A stretch of DNA of 64,000 nucleotides from Primulina eburnea (lineage: Eukaryota; Streptophyta; Magnoliopsida; Lamiales; Gesneriaceae), in assembly GCF_022965805.1 (NCBI RefSeq), contig NC_133108.1, positions 43,470,051-43,534,050 of the forward strand, written 5' to 3'. A model generated the notes under the pieces. It ran no database searches. It saw only the letters and a list, made by a program, of their open reading frames with translations, and was not told the origin of the DNA. The position numbers and the translations under genes were made by a program. Below are positions 1-8,460 of this stretch, in pieces; the first letter of the stretch is position 1, and each line of letters starts with the position of its first letter.

Positions 1-73
1 TTATCAAGTTTTTTAGCTTCACATATTGTTTAGTGTCCCTTTGCACGACTGGCGTGTTTATACAATTGTAAAA

Positions 74-354
74 TGACAAAAATTTGTGTGAGATGGTCTC
101 ACGGATCGTATTTGTGAGACGGATCTCTTATTTGGGTCACCCATGAAAAAGAAAAAAATATTATGACAAAAACTTGTGTGAGACGGTCTCAGAGGTCGTA
201 TTTGTGAGACGGATCTCTTATTTGGGTCACCCATACAAAAGTATTACTTTTTATGCTAAGAGTATTACTTTTTATTGCGAATATGGGTAGGGTTGACCCG
301 TCCGTGAGACGGTCTCACGGATTAAGATCCGTGAGACGGTCTCACATGAGACTT
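74..354 (+). mobile_element. MITE cluster, GTGAGACGGTCTCAC family
   Basis: Short non-coding repeat with palindromic ends. The 5' part (GTGTGAGA.GGTCTCA, then a GTGAGACGGATCTC segment) occurs twice, at about 74-150 and 163-235. It is followed by one internal region (TATGCTAAGAGTATTAC...) and a 3' end with GTGAGACGGTCTCAC written twice around GGATTAAGATCC. It looks like one element with a partial tandem copy of its left end. The same family recurs at 11414, 14457, 15063, 16602 and 17616. No coding capacity; the superfamily was not determined. Confidence 0.75.
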
Positions 355-635
355 ACTCTGATTTTTATTATTTTCAAATTGATTATTTTTCTTTAAATAT
401 AGATAAAGCTATGATTAAGTTTTTGTTTAAAAAAAATATTTTAGGAAATATAATTTAATTCATATATAGTGAATTTTTATATGAAACGTGATTATTTTAG
501 AGTAATTCTTTTCGTTCAATGTTTATGTTGGATTTCTTATTTTGTTACATTTTGTTTTTTTGAAAATAATAATAATATTACATAAAACAAATTAAATATC
601 CTGGAAAAGAAAATTCGTTACGATTTTGAAGACCA
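355..635. other. AT-rich intergenic DNA
   Basis: AT-rich sequence with no convincing ORF, RNA gene or repeat that I recognise. It ends at the 9-bp target duplication of the next element. Confidence 0.6.
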
Positions 636-644
636 AAGATTTAA
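636..644. repeat. Target-site duplication, left copy (AAGATTTAA)
   Basis: AAGATTTAA sits directly outside the left inverted repeat. An identical 9-mer lies directly outside the right inverted repeat at 8862-8870. A perfect 9-bp duplication at both ends is what Mutator-like transposition leaves. Confidence 0.8.
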
Positions 645-779
645 GGGGAAATTGCTCCTAAATCCCTAAACCCAAACTTAACTTGTTCCTAACTCCCTAG
701 CCATCAAAAACTCTCTTTTAACTCCCTAAACCTATAGAATTGACAAAACTACCCTTATTCTCTATTTTCTTTAATTGAT
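645..779 (+). repeat. Left terminal inverted repeat
   Basis: Starts GGGGAAATTG and contains repeated ACTCCCTA motifs, then TACCCTTATTC and AATTGAT at its inner end. It aligns along its whole length with the reverse complement of 8727-8861. Identity is roughly two thirds by eye, and about 9 of the 10 outermost bases match. Nothing viral is visible in it. Confidence 0.75.
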
Positions 780-797
780 CCTCCGCGCTTCACAAAA

Positions 798-809
798 TGG
801 TATCAGAGC
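798..809 (+). promoter_or_regulatory. Primer-binding site for initiator tRNA-Met
   Basis: TGGTATCAGAGC matches the 3' end complement of plant initiator methionine tRNA, the minus-strand primer used by all Caulimoviridae. It lies about 50 nt upstream of the first viral ORF, as expected. Only 18 bp separate it from the left inverted repeat, so the circular genome seems to have been opened at this minus-strand discontinuity. Confidence 0.9.
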
Positions 810-858
810 ATGGTTAATTTATTTCAAACACGAAAATTTTATTATTACTAGTAATTAA

Positions 859-1104
859 ATGTATGAGAAGGAGAATTTCGAAAAAATTATGAATCCGAAC
901 TTTAGTTCGAGGAGAATAATTTACAAGAACTATTCCAATATTTTGGAATATACACAAGTTTATCTAACTATTGTTAGATATCAGAAACAGGAGAACAAAG
1001 GAAATTTATCTCCTGATGAAAGACAGCAGTGTTTGCAAAACCTTGCATACACAAAAGGTAGACTCTTACAGGCCGAAAAGACCAGATCTTCAATGATCTG
1101 TTAA
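859..1104 (+). CDS. Viral ORF 1, 81 aa, unknown function
   Basis: First ORF after the primer-binding site, 81 codons, basic and rich in Asn and Tyr in its first half. No domain recognised. Its stop (TAAATATG) is followed two bases later by the next start, so the ORFs are arranged for coupled or reinitiating translation from one long RNA, as in other caulimovirids. Several genera (badna-, tungro-, solendoviruses) have a poorly conserved small protein at this position; whether this is equivalent cannot be told from sequence alone. Confidence 0.6.
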   Translation: MYEKENFEKIMNPNFSSRRIIYKNYSNILEYTQVYLTIVRYQKQENKGNLSPDERQQCLQNLAYTKGRLLQAEKTRSSMIC

Positions 1105-1106
1105 AT

Positions 1107-1304
1107 ATGCCAGGGACTACCATCCAGCTCGAAATTGAACTTATTTCCCTAGAAATAATTCAATTAGAACAAGAATTACAGCGAAGTACATGCTTCACTG
1201 AACTCAGAACGAAAGGTATGCGTTTACAAGGTTTAAAGAACCGTAAAAACATACTTCAAAATCTACTCAGAAGAAATTCTTCAGAGAACAATGGATCTGT
1301 ATAA
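1107..1304 (+). CDS. Viral ORF 2, 65 aa, helical small protein
   Basis: A 65-codon ORF starting two bases after the ORF 1 stop. Residues about 7-30 are rich in Leu, Ile and Glu with hydrophobic spacing typical of an amphipathic helix; the rest is basic. No family recognised. Near its end a further 24-codon reading frame opens (ATG at 1291, stop 1363-1365), which in turn overlaps the start of ORF 3 at 1352. This chain of minimal overlaps supports all these short frames being viral rather than chance. Confidence 0.5.
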   Translation: MPGTTIQLEIELISLEIIQLEQELQRSTCFTELRTKGMRLQGLKNRKNILQNLLRRNSSENNGSV

Positions 1305-1351
1305 ACAGAAGATCTACGAAGGGAAGCAACAGCACCCTCAGGTAAAAATTT

Positions 1352-1723
1352 ATGATTCAGAATAATAAATTTCTGGAGATAGTACCAGACTCCTCTAAGC
1401 TCTCTCTGGATCTTAGAGAAATACAGAAAACGGTACAAAATTATGGCAATATGCTATATTATGTACCTCAAAGGATTGAAAAGGTCCTAGAGAAACAAGA
1501 AGAAATTCTTGAGATCTTAAAGGATATTCAAACAAGAATACAGAAACTAGAACAACAACCAAGTTCTAGTAGAAGAACTTCAGGAGGCTGGTTACCACCA
1601 TCCTTTGGTACCGAACCTTTGTTACATCAACAAGGGAAGGCCAGAGTGGTGTCAAAACCTTTAACTGAAGAAGAAAAGATGATCAATCTAATCAAATCTG
1701 TCTCAGAAAAGAAATTGATCTGA
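1352..1723 (+). CDS. Virion-associated-protein-like coiled-coil protein, 123 aa
   Basis: A 123-aa protein. Residues about 45-72 form a strong heptad-type coiled coil (Leu, Ile and Val at a/d positions between Lys, Glu and Gln). A short Pro/Ser/Gly linker and a basic C-terminal tail follow. Size, coiled coil and position just before the capsid gene match the virion-associated or DNA-binding small proteins of Caulimoviridae (CaMV ORF III, badnavirus ORF 2). The stop overlaps the capsid start in the pentamer TGATG, a standard reinitiation arrangement. The assignment rests on architecture, not on residue-level similarity. Confidence 0.6.
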   Translation: MIQNNKFLEIVPDSSKLSLDLREIQKTVQNYGNMLYYVPQRIEKVLEKQEEILEILKDIQTRIQKLEQQPSSSRRTSGGWLPPSFGTEPLLHQQGKARVVSKPLTEEEKMINLIKSVSEKKLI

Positions 1724-3165
1724 TGACAACTTTAGAAAGGATTGGTTTGGAGGATCTACAAGAGCTTGCGGAATCTTTCGCAAATCTCAAAGTAGTAGAT
1801 CTAAAGATGAATACAGCAGTAGGTGAAACACCACCTGCAATAACCTGGTCATCTTCCCAGGAACCACCAAGGGAAAGTATGGGATCTCATAATATAAATA
1901 TGAGAGAATCTCAGACTGATTTCCATACTGGTGGAGGATCACACCCAGCGGGAACAAGGGCAAGGAGAACTCAAATCCCTTTGCACCAAACACCCTATGG
2001 GAAAACTGTTTTAGATCCTATACATCCTTACGGGGTTATGCTTAACCTTGATGTATTGGACTTCAAAAACAGAGAAGATCTCATAGACGATTGGACATCT
2101 GCTATGAGAATTGCAGCAGGAACACTTGATCTCAACAAAGAAGGATTCATTAAACTTTTGGAAATGAGTCTTATGGGATCAGTAAAAATTGCTTGGGACA
2201 TGACTTCAGCAGACATGAAAGAGTCAGTCCTAGTTGGAGAATCTCTTAGTGAGATCGCTGGAAAGATGGCTACCCTATTCAAAGCACACTTTATAGGGGT
2301 AGACTATTTCAACAGTCAAAATACAGAGAAGAAGAAAAAATATACTCAAGCTCTGCATAGTCTTGAATTACATGATATATGTTTGGTAGATGAATACATT
2401 ATGTTATTCACCAAATATAGATGGAATTCAGGAGTCGAAGAAGATATAGCTATGCAGCTTTTCTTCGCAAAAATGCCAAGCCCGTGGAGAGAAATGCTCA
2501 TAGGGGAATACGTACCTGGTAATCCAGATACATTGGCAAGAAGAGCCTCTTTCCTTAAAGGGAAATTAGCAGAATGGTGTCACATGGCAGCATTACAAAA
2601 GAATTACAAACGACTAAGGAGTATCAACAAAAGAACTCCTTTGTGTTGTAAGGAAAATGATCTTCCAACAATTATTGGAAGTAAACCACAGAAACATAAA
2701 AGGAAAAGTTTTAGGACTCATCCTTATGCACGAAGTGGAAGAAGTTCTTGGAAACCAAGAACCGTATGGTCTAGACAGAAAGCCAGATCTTATAAATCTG
2801 GACAAAGAAGCGGACCATCGAGAAGTAGGATATCATCCCAGGCATCAAGTTCATCTCGAAGCACAGGAAGAACACCTACAAAGAAAACTTTCAGAAGAGC
2901 TCATACTAGAGCCAATGAAAGTTTCAAGGATTGTAATTGCTGGACATGTGGAGCAAGAGGTCATATCTCGACCAATTGTCCAGAAAATGAGAAAAGAGGT
3001 ATTAAACGTTTTGATCCTACTCCGGATATTGAAGAAGCAGTTTATTACCAAGATCTCATTCAAGTATACCAATTTGAGGACATTGCCTCAGATGAGAGTA
3101 TATATGAAGAAGAGGAAGTCTTAAGTCAGGAAGAATCTGATGGAACAGAATCGGAATCTGACTGA
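1723..3165 (+). CDS. Pararetrovirus capsid (coat) protein with zinc knuckle, 480 aa
   Basis: Coat protein of the endogenous caulimovirid. The N-terminal ~100 residues are Ser/Pro-rich and low in complexity. A capsid core follows (about 100-285, with conserved Trp and Phe clusters), then a very basic Arg/Ser/Lys-rich stretch (about 310-400). A CCHC zinc knuckle, CX2CX4HX4C (CWTCGARGHISTNC), lies near residues 406-419, and the C-terminal tail is acidic (Glu/Asp/Ser). Basic region, knuckle and acidic tail are the signature order of caulimovirid capsids. The frame is complete. It overlaps the preceding ORF by 1 nt and the movement protein by 26 nt. Confidence 0.85.
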   Translation: MTTLERIGLEDLQELAESFANLKVVDLKMNTAVGETPPAITWSSSQEPPRESMGSHNINMRESQTDFHTGGGSHPAGTRARRTQIPLHQTPYGKTVLDPIHPYGVMLNLDVLDFKNREDLIDDWTSAMRIAAGTLDLNKEGFIKLLEMSLMGSVKIAWDMTSADMKESVLVGESLSEIAGKMATLFKAHFIGVDYFNSQNTEKKKKYTQALHSLELHDICLVDEYIMLFTKYRWNSGVEEDIAMQLFFAKMPSPWREMLIGEYVPGNPDTLARRASFLKGKLAEWCHMAALQKNYKRLRSINKRTPLCCKENDLPTIIGSKPQKHKRKSFRTHPYARSGRSSWKPRTVWSRQKARSYKSGQRSGPSRSRISSQASSSSRSTGRTPTKKTFRRAHTRANESFKDCNCWTCGARGHISTNCPENEKRGIKRFDPTPDIEEAVYYQDLIQVYQFEDIASDESIYEEEEVLSQEESDGTESESD

Positions 3166-4375
3166 AGACGAGGTGTTTCGACACGAAACACATGAAGATT
3201 TGTCTGGGTTTTTTAGCCAGACAACAATATCTCATAACATGGTTCAAAGAATCATGAGAGAAAATCCGAGTCTACAGAGATATCAAGGTTTCTCTGCAGG
3301 ACAGGTAGAAAAGTTCTTAGGAAGTCTTGGCCTAAGAAACAGAAAGCATCATCTAATCTATAAAGTTTCTAGAAGGGAAATGGCAATCCCAATGGAACTT
3401 ACAGGAAATAGAATGGAGATGCAGTTAATTCCTTCCGAAGAAATAAAGGAGGAATTACAAAAACTCAAGATAGAAGTAGCAAGGACTATGTCCTGGATTC
3501 ATATAGGAGCAATCCAGATTATGATAAAGGCTACTTTCAAAGAAGGGATAGATTCACCAATTGATATCGCCATATGCGATAAAAGAATGGGGAATCTACA
3601 AGATTCAGTACTAGGAACAATCTCAGGAAACCTCTGTGCAGGAAAAATTGTAGGAGTAATCTATCCAAGGATAGCCTACAACCTGGCAGATCGAGATTTC
3701 AGCCGAGCCTTGACATTACATCAGAACTTCAAGGAAAAAAGGTTGATGAAGGAAGGCAATAGACCATATTCTATTACCTATCAGATTTCATATGCTCTAT
3801 CTAATACACATCATTCTGAATTGTTTATTAGAAACGAGTTTATTGAAATACCTGAGATATTTGGAAAAGTTGCGCAGGCAATTTATCCAGAAAGAATTGA
3901 GTTTCCTTTAATACAGGAAACAAATATCCAGATCCAAGACAAACCGATTCTACAGAGAAATCAAAGTCTTAGACTGGAACCAAGAAGACTATCTTTTCAA
4001 GGAGATAGAATTACAAGTTACAGATGGGATAAAAAGCCTGTCATAGAAACCCAACAGGAGTTGAAAAGTTTTTCTACAATAGGAAAGCTCAGATGCCCAG
4101 AAGGTTGGAAGGAAGTAGAAATAGTATTTGATATTACAAAACAAAGGAATCAATTTCCTTGTAATTTAATATACTATTTGGAACAACCGATGATAGGAAC
4201 TTACCAAGGACTGATTAATATCGGAGAATTGGAGGTTCATATTCAAGGAATTCCAGGAAAAGAATCAGAACGATTGATTCTTGGGCTAGAGTTTCTCGAG
4301 GAACATAAACCTTGGAAACGTCTAGAGTATGGAATGGAGTTTATGGCAGAAGATAAAATGTGGAAAATCCAATGA
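3140..4375 (+). CDS. Movement protein, 30K superfamily, 411 aa
   Basis: Cell-to-cell movement protein. The central region (about residues 110-205) has the 30K-superfamily hallmark: a hydrophobic strand with IGAIQIMIKATF, then the conserved GIDSPIDIAICD segment (the invariant Asp of the family), then further beta strands containing GNLCAGK. Flanks are basic and poorly conserved. In Solendovirus and Cavemovirus this domain is fused behind the capsid protein; here it is a separate ORF overlapping the capsid frame by 26 nt and the polymerase frame by 16 nt. No stop codons interrupt it. The family call is firm; the genus is not. Confidence 0.82.
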   Translation: MEQNRNLTEDEVFRHETHEDLSGFFSQTTISHNMVQRIMRENPSLQRYQGFSAGQVEKFLGSLGLRNRKHHLIYKVSRREMAIPMELTGNRMEMQLIPSEEIKEELQKLKIEVARTMSWIHIGAIQIMIKATFKEGIDSPIDIAICDKRMGNLQDSVLGTISGNLCAGKIVGVIYPRIAYNLADRDFSRALTLHQNFKEKRLMKEGNRPYSITYQISYALSNTHHSELFIRNEFIEIPEIFGKVAQAIYPERIEFPLIQETNIQIQDKPILQRNQSLRLEPRRLSFQGDRITSYRWDKKPVIETQQELKSFSTIGKLRCPEGWKEVEIVFDITKQRNQFPCNLIYYLEQPMIGTYQGLINIGELEVHIQGIPGKESERLILGLEFLEEHKPWKRLEYGMEFMAEDKMWKIQ

Positions 4376-6396
4376 CCACAAGTCCATTCTCCATATACAT
4401 TCCAGTAGGAATGTTGTATGAACAATATAAGGCAGAATACTTTGCTGCATATATTGATTCAGGTGCTGGAATATGTACAGCAAAACGAGGAGTTTTTCCA
4501 AATAATTTGGAAGAAGAGTTACCCAAGATTGCTGGAAGAGATTTTTCCAGAAGAATCTTAATCTTATGTAAAGGGATTAAGATGACTGAAATCATGATTG
4601 GCGGTGCTGGACAAACACCTTGGTACAAGGTAAAGACACCACCAATTTATTTTCATGATACAGGAGCTGACATATTGTTAGGAAATAATTTCCTACAAAT
4701 GTTCAAGTCCTATACACAAGAAAATGAGACTAGAAGATTAGTGTTCACAACACCATGTGCCCACAAAATCATAGTCCAGAGACTTAGGGAGGCATTTTAC
4801 AGAAAATTGCCAATCCAGTTTCGCAGCAAGCGTGGTGATTCAGGAAAACTTCTGAACCCAAAAATGAAGGATTCAAGACGGTTTGGAGAAACAATGCTCC
4901 AGTTAAGAGCAGATAAGGAACTCCAACCAGAAGATATAGAATGCCTTAAGATAACTCTACACACAAATGAAGTAGAGTTTGAATCTAAGGTATCACTGGA
5001 AGATGTCAAGAAGAGGATCAAAGAAAATTATAACGAAGATCCCTTGGCATGGTGGGACAGAAATCAACTCAGGGCTTGCCTTAAGATCAAGGAAGGCAAA
5101 GAGTATGAATTTGTCCGTTGTAAACCCATCCCAATGAACATCATTGATCAGAGGGATATGCAGATTATAATCAAGGAACATTTGGACCTTGGATTAATCA
5201 AAGCAGGTATGTCACCATATAGCAGTCTAGGTTTTCTGGTAAGAAACCATGGTGAAATTAAACGAGGAAAACCCAGATTGGTTATTAATTATCAAGAAAT
5301 TAATAAGATTCTGGAGTTTGATGGGTATTTTATACCTAGTAGAGAACACTTGATTAGTTGCATTCGCAATGCCAAGATATTCTCTAAATTTGATTGCAAG
5401 TCTGGATTCTATCAGATTCGGATGCAGGAAGAAAGCAAGAAATTCACAGCTTTCTCCACACCTCAAGGACATTATATTTGGGAAGTATTACCAATGGGAT
5501 TGGCTAACTCACCCCAAATATTTCAAAGAAAGATGGATAATCTTTTCAAAGATTATTTCAAGTTTATGTTTGTTTACATCGACGATGTTCTAATAGCATC
5601 CAAAGATATGAATGAACATGTTAAACATTTGGAGATTTTCTCTAATGTTTGCAAGAAAGAAGGACTGGTTTTATCTGAAAAGAAAGCAGTCATTGCTACA
5701 AGAAAGATTGAATTCCTCGGAATTGAAATCGATGAATCAGGAATAATTCTGCAAGAACACATAGTAGAAAAGGTGCAGAATTTTCCAGAGAATCTCAAAG
5801 ACAAGAAACAACTTCAAAGTTTTTTAGGGGTTGTTAATTTTGCTGGGATGTTTATTAAAAACCTAGCAAAACACAGGAAGGTGTTCAGTCCATTATTGAA
5901 AAAGGATGCTAGATTTATATGGACAGACGAACACACAAAGGGACTTATCCATTTAAAGAAGGTTTGCAAAAATCTTCCAAAGATGGCTATTCCTCAAGAC
6001 GAGGATGATCTGGTATTATATACCGATGCCAGTGATCATTGGTGGGCTGCAGTATTAACAAAGCTCACACCAGATGGAGAACAACCATGCAGATATTGTA
6101 GTGGGTTATTCTCAGACGCAGAAGCCATAAGATGGCATATCAACGAAAAGGAATTTTATGCAGTAAAAAGGGCTTTTGAAAAATGGCCGTTATTTTTACT
6201 TGCAAAGAAATTCACTTTGAAAGTTGATAACACTCAAGTTAAAGCCTTTTTGAGGAATAGAATTGAGTCTAAACCGGAGAAGGCTAGATTATTACGATGG
6301 CAAGCTTTATGTCAAAATTATATTTTTGATATTATGATAATAAAATCTCATGAAAATATTCTTGCAGATTTTTTAACAAGAGATGGACAGCATTGA
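4360..6396 (+). CDS. Aspartic protease, reverse transcriptase and RNase H polyprotein, 678 aa
   Basis: Replication polyprotein, complete and uninterrupted. A retroviral-type aspartic protease motif IDSGAG lies near residue 32, with a later HDTGADILLGN flap-type segment near 100. The reverse transcriptase has FDCKSGFYQIRM near residue 343 and the catalytic YIDDVLIAS near 406. RNase H carries LYTDASDHWW near 551 and ends in NILADFLTRD, typical of caulimovirid C termini. There is no integrase domain, which separates it from Ty3/gypsy retrotransposons, its nearest relatives. All catalytic acidic residues I can recognise are present. It overlaps the next ORF by 14 nt. Confidence 0.92.
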   Translation: MENPMTTSPFSIYIPVGMLYEQYKAEYFAAYIDSGAGICTAKRGVFPNNLEEELPKIAGRDFSRRILILCKGIKMTEIMIGGAGQTPWYKVKTPPIYFHDTGADILLGNNFLQMFKSYTQENETRRLVFTTPCAHKIIVQRLREAFYRKLPIQFRSKRGDSGKLLNPKMKDSRRFGETMLQLRADKELQPEDIECLKITLHTNEVEFESKVSLEDVKKRIKENYNEDPLAWWDRNQLRACLKIKEGKEYEFVRCKPIPMNIIDQRDMQIIIKEHLDLGLIKAGMSPYSSLGFLVRNHGEIKRGKPRLVINYQEINKILEFDGYFIPSREHLISCIRNAKIFSKFDCKSGFYQIRMQEESKKFTAFSTPQGHYIWEVLPMGLANSPQIFQRKMDNLFKDYFKFMFVYIDDVLIASKDMNEHVKHLEIFSNVCKKEGLVLSEKKAVIATRKIEFLGIEIDESGIILQEHIVEKVQNFPENLKDKKQLQSFLGVVNFAGMFIKNLAKHRKVFSPLLKKDARFIWTDEHTKGLIHLKKVCKNLPKMAIPQDEDDLVLYTDASDHWWAAVLTKLTPDGEQPCRYCSGLFSDAEAIRWHINEKEFYAVKRAFEKWPLFLLAKKFTLKVDNTQVKAFLRNRIESKPEKARLLRWQALCQNYIFDIMIIKSHENILADFLTRDGQH

Positions 6397-7729
6397 CATT
6401 GATGCTATTATCAAGATGCAGAGGCATTTGAGGGAACACCTTGAAATGCTTCAAACCGAGTTCAACAAGTTAGCTGTTAACGCAGAAGTTGCGGGAAGGC
6501 TACAACAAGCTGATAAGAGAATTGTCTCTGATCGAATTACAGGATGTTTACAGGCATATACTCAGTTATGGTCTGTAACGCAAAGGCCTATCCTCCAGGG
6601 CATTGAGAGACCACTGGTTTCTCAAATGGAGAGTTTTCGAGTACATGACTCTATACCTGTAGCGGGGGATTCAAATACCCCTTGCACAAGTGTTAAGTCG
6701 GGATCATCACGAGATGAGTCGGCTGAAACAAAAATTGAGACTCCTGATCCTTATCTTGAGTCCTCAAGTCAACCCTTCACCTCGGGGATTGAAGAGGGAG
6801 AGATCAACCTTAGGCCTCGTATTGACAAAGGCAAAGCTAAGGTTGGTACTAATGAAGGTGTAATTTCTCCATTCCAGGTTTATCAGCAGAATTGGGAGAA
6901 ATTAAAAACACGTATTGGCATTAACCCAGCTACAAATAGGGTTGATGTTTCAGGAAAATATCCAAGGGTATGGATGAAACCTAATTCATATCCCAAGGAG
7001 GTTAAAGCTTGGTATGAATTTGGGGCTCTTGCCTCAGTTTATACTACATCACCCAGCTTTCCGGAAATCTCAGGTTTACCAAAGTGGATCCAGGAAGCTG
7101 TTCACGAGACTTGGGCAAACAATGATTATTTGTCCAGAGGAGATGTTTTGGAGCTATACTTCTTTAGTGCAGCACCAGAACCAGCAGGGAAAGGTTCTCA
7201 CGAAGCCTTTCATTTCATCAAGCTAAGGAGGCCAGATTCAAATATCCAGAAATTTATCAAGGACCCTCCGACAGAAGAAACACCCCTAGTGTCTTCAATG
7301 ACTGAAGATGACATTTCTACCAGAAGAGCTTGGGGTATTTGGGTCTGTCTCACTGAGATGGACAAAGTCAAGTTTCCGTTCAAATTCTACAATCATTCAG
7401 GGAACGGATCATTCCTGTTAAATACCATGACAGGAAAAACAACAAGTTTTGCAGAAGATCTATTTGAAAAGAAAAGAAATCTTTTGTGGAATAGCAAGCT
7501 GCCGGCAAGTAAAGAAACTCGTCGGAAATTCTGTAATATGGCACATGTAGGAAGATGGTCTGAAAACATCTGTCCAGAATGCCAAAACCAGAAGGAACCG
7601 GAATTTGGTAAAGGATTCAAGCCGAGATCTGATCGGAAACACTTTACCGATACCAGTACAAGTGGGGATGGACCACATTCACGATTTCCTCGAGGAAGCC
7701 GAAAGCCAAAGATTCCTCGACAAAATTAA
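6383..7729 (+). CDS. Transactivator / inclusion-body-type protein, 448 aa
   Basis: Occupies the place of the translational transactivator (CaMV ORF VI) after the polymerase. It has an N-terminal helical segment (1-75), a variable Ser/Pro/Glu linker (about 95-165), a conserved core (about 170-345) with WIQEAVHETW and LYFFSAAP segments, and a Cys/His group near residues 390-405 (CNMAH, ICPEC) that could bind zinc. The tail is basic. Family members let ribosomes reinitiate on polycistronic viral RNA and form inclusion bodies, which fits the tightly overlapping ORFs upstream. The assignment rests mainly on position and the core; zinc binding is inferred. Confidence 0.7.
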   Translation: MDSIDIDAIIKMQRHLREHLEMLQTEFNKLAVNAEVAGRLQQADKRIVSDRITGCLQAYTQLWSVTQRPILQGIERPLVSQMESFRVHDSIPVAGDSNTPCTSVKSGSSRDESAETKIETPDPYLESSSQPFTSGIEEGEINLRPRIDKGKAKVGTNEGVISPFQVYQQNWEKLKTRIGINPATNRVDVSGKYPRVWMKPNSYPKEVKAWYEFGALASVYTTSPSFPEISGLPKWIQEAVHETWANNDYLSRGDVLELYFFSAAPEPAGKGSHEAFHFIKLRRPDSNIQKFIKDPPTEETPLVSSMTEDDISTRRAWGIWVCLTEMDKVKFPFKFYNHSGNGSFLLNTMTGKTTSFAEDLFEKKRNLLWNSKLPASKETRRKFCNMAHVGRWSENICPECQNQKEPEFGKGFKPRSDRKHFTDTSTSGDGPHSRFPRGSRKPKIPRQN

Positions 7730-7920
7730 AAGGGACATGTGACCCTCCACTACAAAAGCAGGACCACTACCATGTGAGTGGAAGAAACAAGACAACCACT
7801 AATTAGTGGTAAAGGACAAATAGACCATCAATAACAAATGGTGGATGACTCAGCAAGCATTGGACACCAATCTAAAAGGAATCCAATGAATAAAAGTAAA
7901 TTAACTGGTCCCGAAAATTC

Positions 7921-7976
7921 ATCCATAAATAAGGACAGAAAGGAAACCAGTTAACACACCAGAACCAAAACTTAAA
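7921..7976 (+). promoter_or_regulatory. Possible second viral TATA element
   Basis: CCATAAATAAGGACAGAAAGG starts near 7922. It closely resembles the stretch around the main TATA box (CTATAAATAAGGCAGAAAGAAGG, 8270) and lies about 50 bp before a small ORF. It may be a duplicated or secondary promoter. Function is inferred from resemblance only. Confidence 0.4.
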
Positions 7977-8177
7977 ATGTATCGTGTATATTTGAAAGTT
8001 TTGAAAAGAAGAATAACATACAAGAGGAAAGAGGCAGAAGCTCTTAAATGGTTAGTAAATCATTTCAAAGAGTATAAAAAAGATGAAATTACTGCCGATA
8101 TCCTGGAAACTCATCGTCAATGGTATCTAAAAGAGATAAAGGAGGATGAGAAGTTGATGTCAAGATTAATAATCTAG
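7977..8177 (+). CDS. Small basic viral ORF, 66 aa, unknown
   Basis: A 66-codon ORF between the transactivator gene and the main promoter, placed between two similar TATA-type sequences. The product is rich in Lys, Arg and Glu and predicted mostly helical. No family recognised. In caulimoviruses a small dispensable ORF VII lies after the main promoter; this one precedes it, so homology is unlikely. It may be a real short protein made from the upstream TATA element, or a chance frame. Confidence 0.35.
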   Translation: MYRVYLKVLKRRITYKRKEAEALKWLVNHFKEYKKDEITADILETHRQWYLKEIKEDEKLMSRLII

Positions 8178-8270
8178 ACAGGGACCCCTCAACCACCAAA
8201 TGGTCCCCAATGCAAGCTGTAAAGGCTTATGAAGATTTGAAATCCGAAGTTCAAATCCGAAGGAGCCTTC

Positions 8271-8278
8271 TATAAATA
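8271..8278 (+). promoter_or_regulatory. 35S-like TATA box of the pararetrovirus
   Basis: TATAAATA in the context CCTTCTATAAATAAGG, followed by a purine-rich leader start. Transcription would begin near 8300. Poly(A) signals lie at 8433 and 8455, so the RNA would be terminally redundant by about 150-180 nt on a circular genome, as in all Caulimoviridae. Confidence 0.75.
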
Positions 8279-8432
8279 AGGCAGAAAGAAGGAAGTGAAG
8301 ATCATCAAATATTTTCTCCATTTCTTTCATACAAGGTTGTAATATTTTCTTTCAAGTTTTATGTGTGTTAAGAGTTCAGCTACGATAAGTAGCTAAAACA
8401 AGTTTCTCCTCCTCTACAGGAGGTTACTATGT

Positions 8433-8460
8433 AATAAATAAATGTTTGTGTTTTAATAAA
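8433..8460 (+). terminator. Poly(A) signals of the pararetrovirus
   Basis: AATAAA at 8433-8438 and again at 8455-8460, about 160 bp downstream of the TATA box. The sequence beyond, to about 8726, has no ORF and corresponds to the remaining RNA leader before the primer-binding site on a circular genome. Confidence 0.6.

Noticed and set aside
1256..1438. Minus-strand ORFs inside the pararetrovirus
   Set aside because: Shadows of plus-strand viral genes with no family match.
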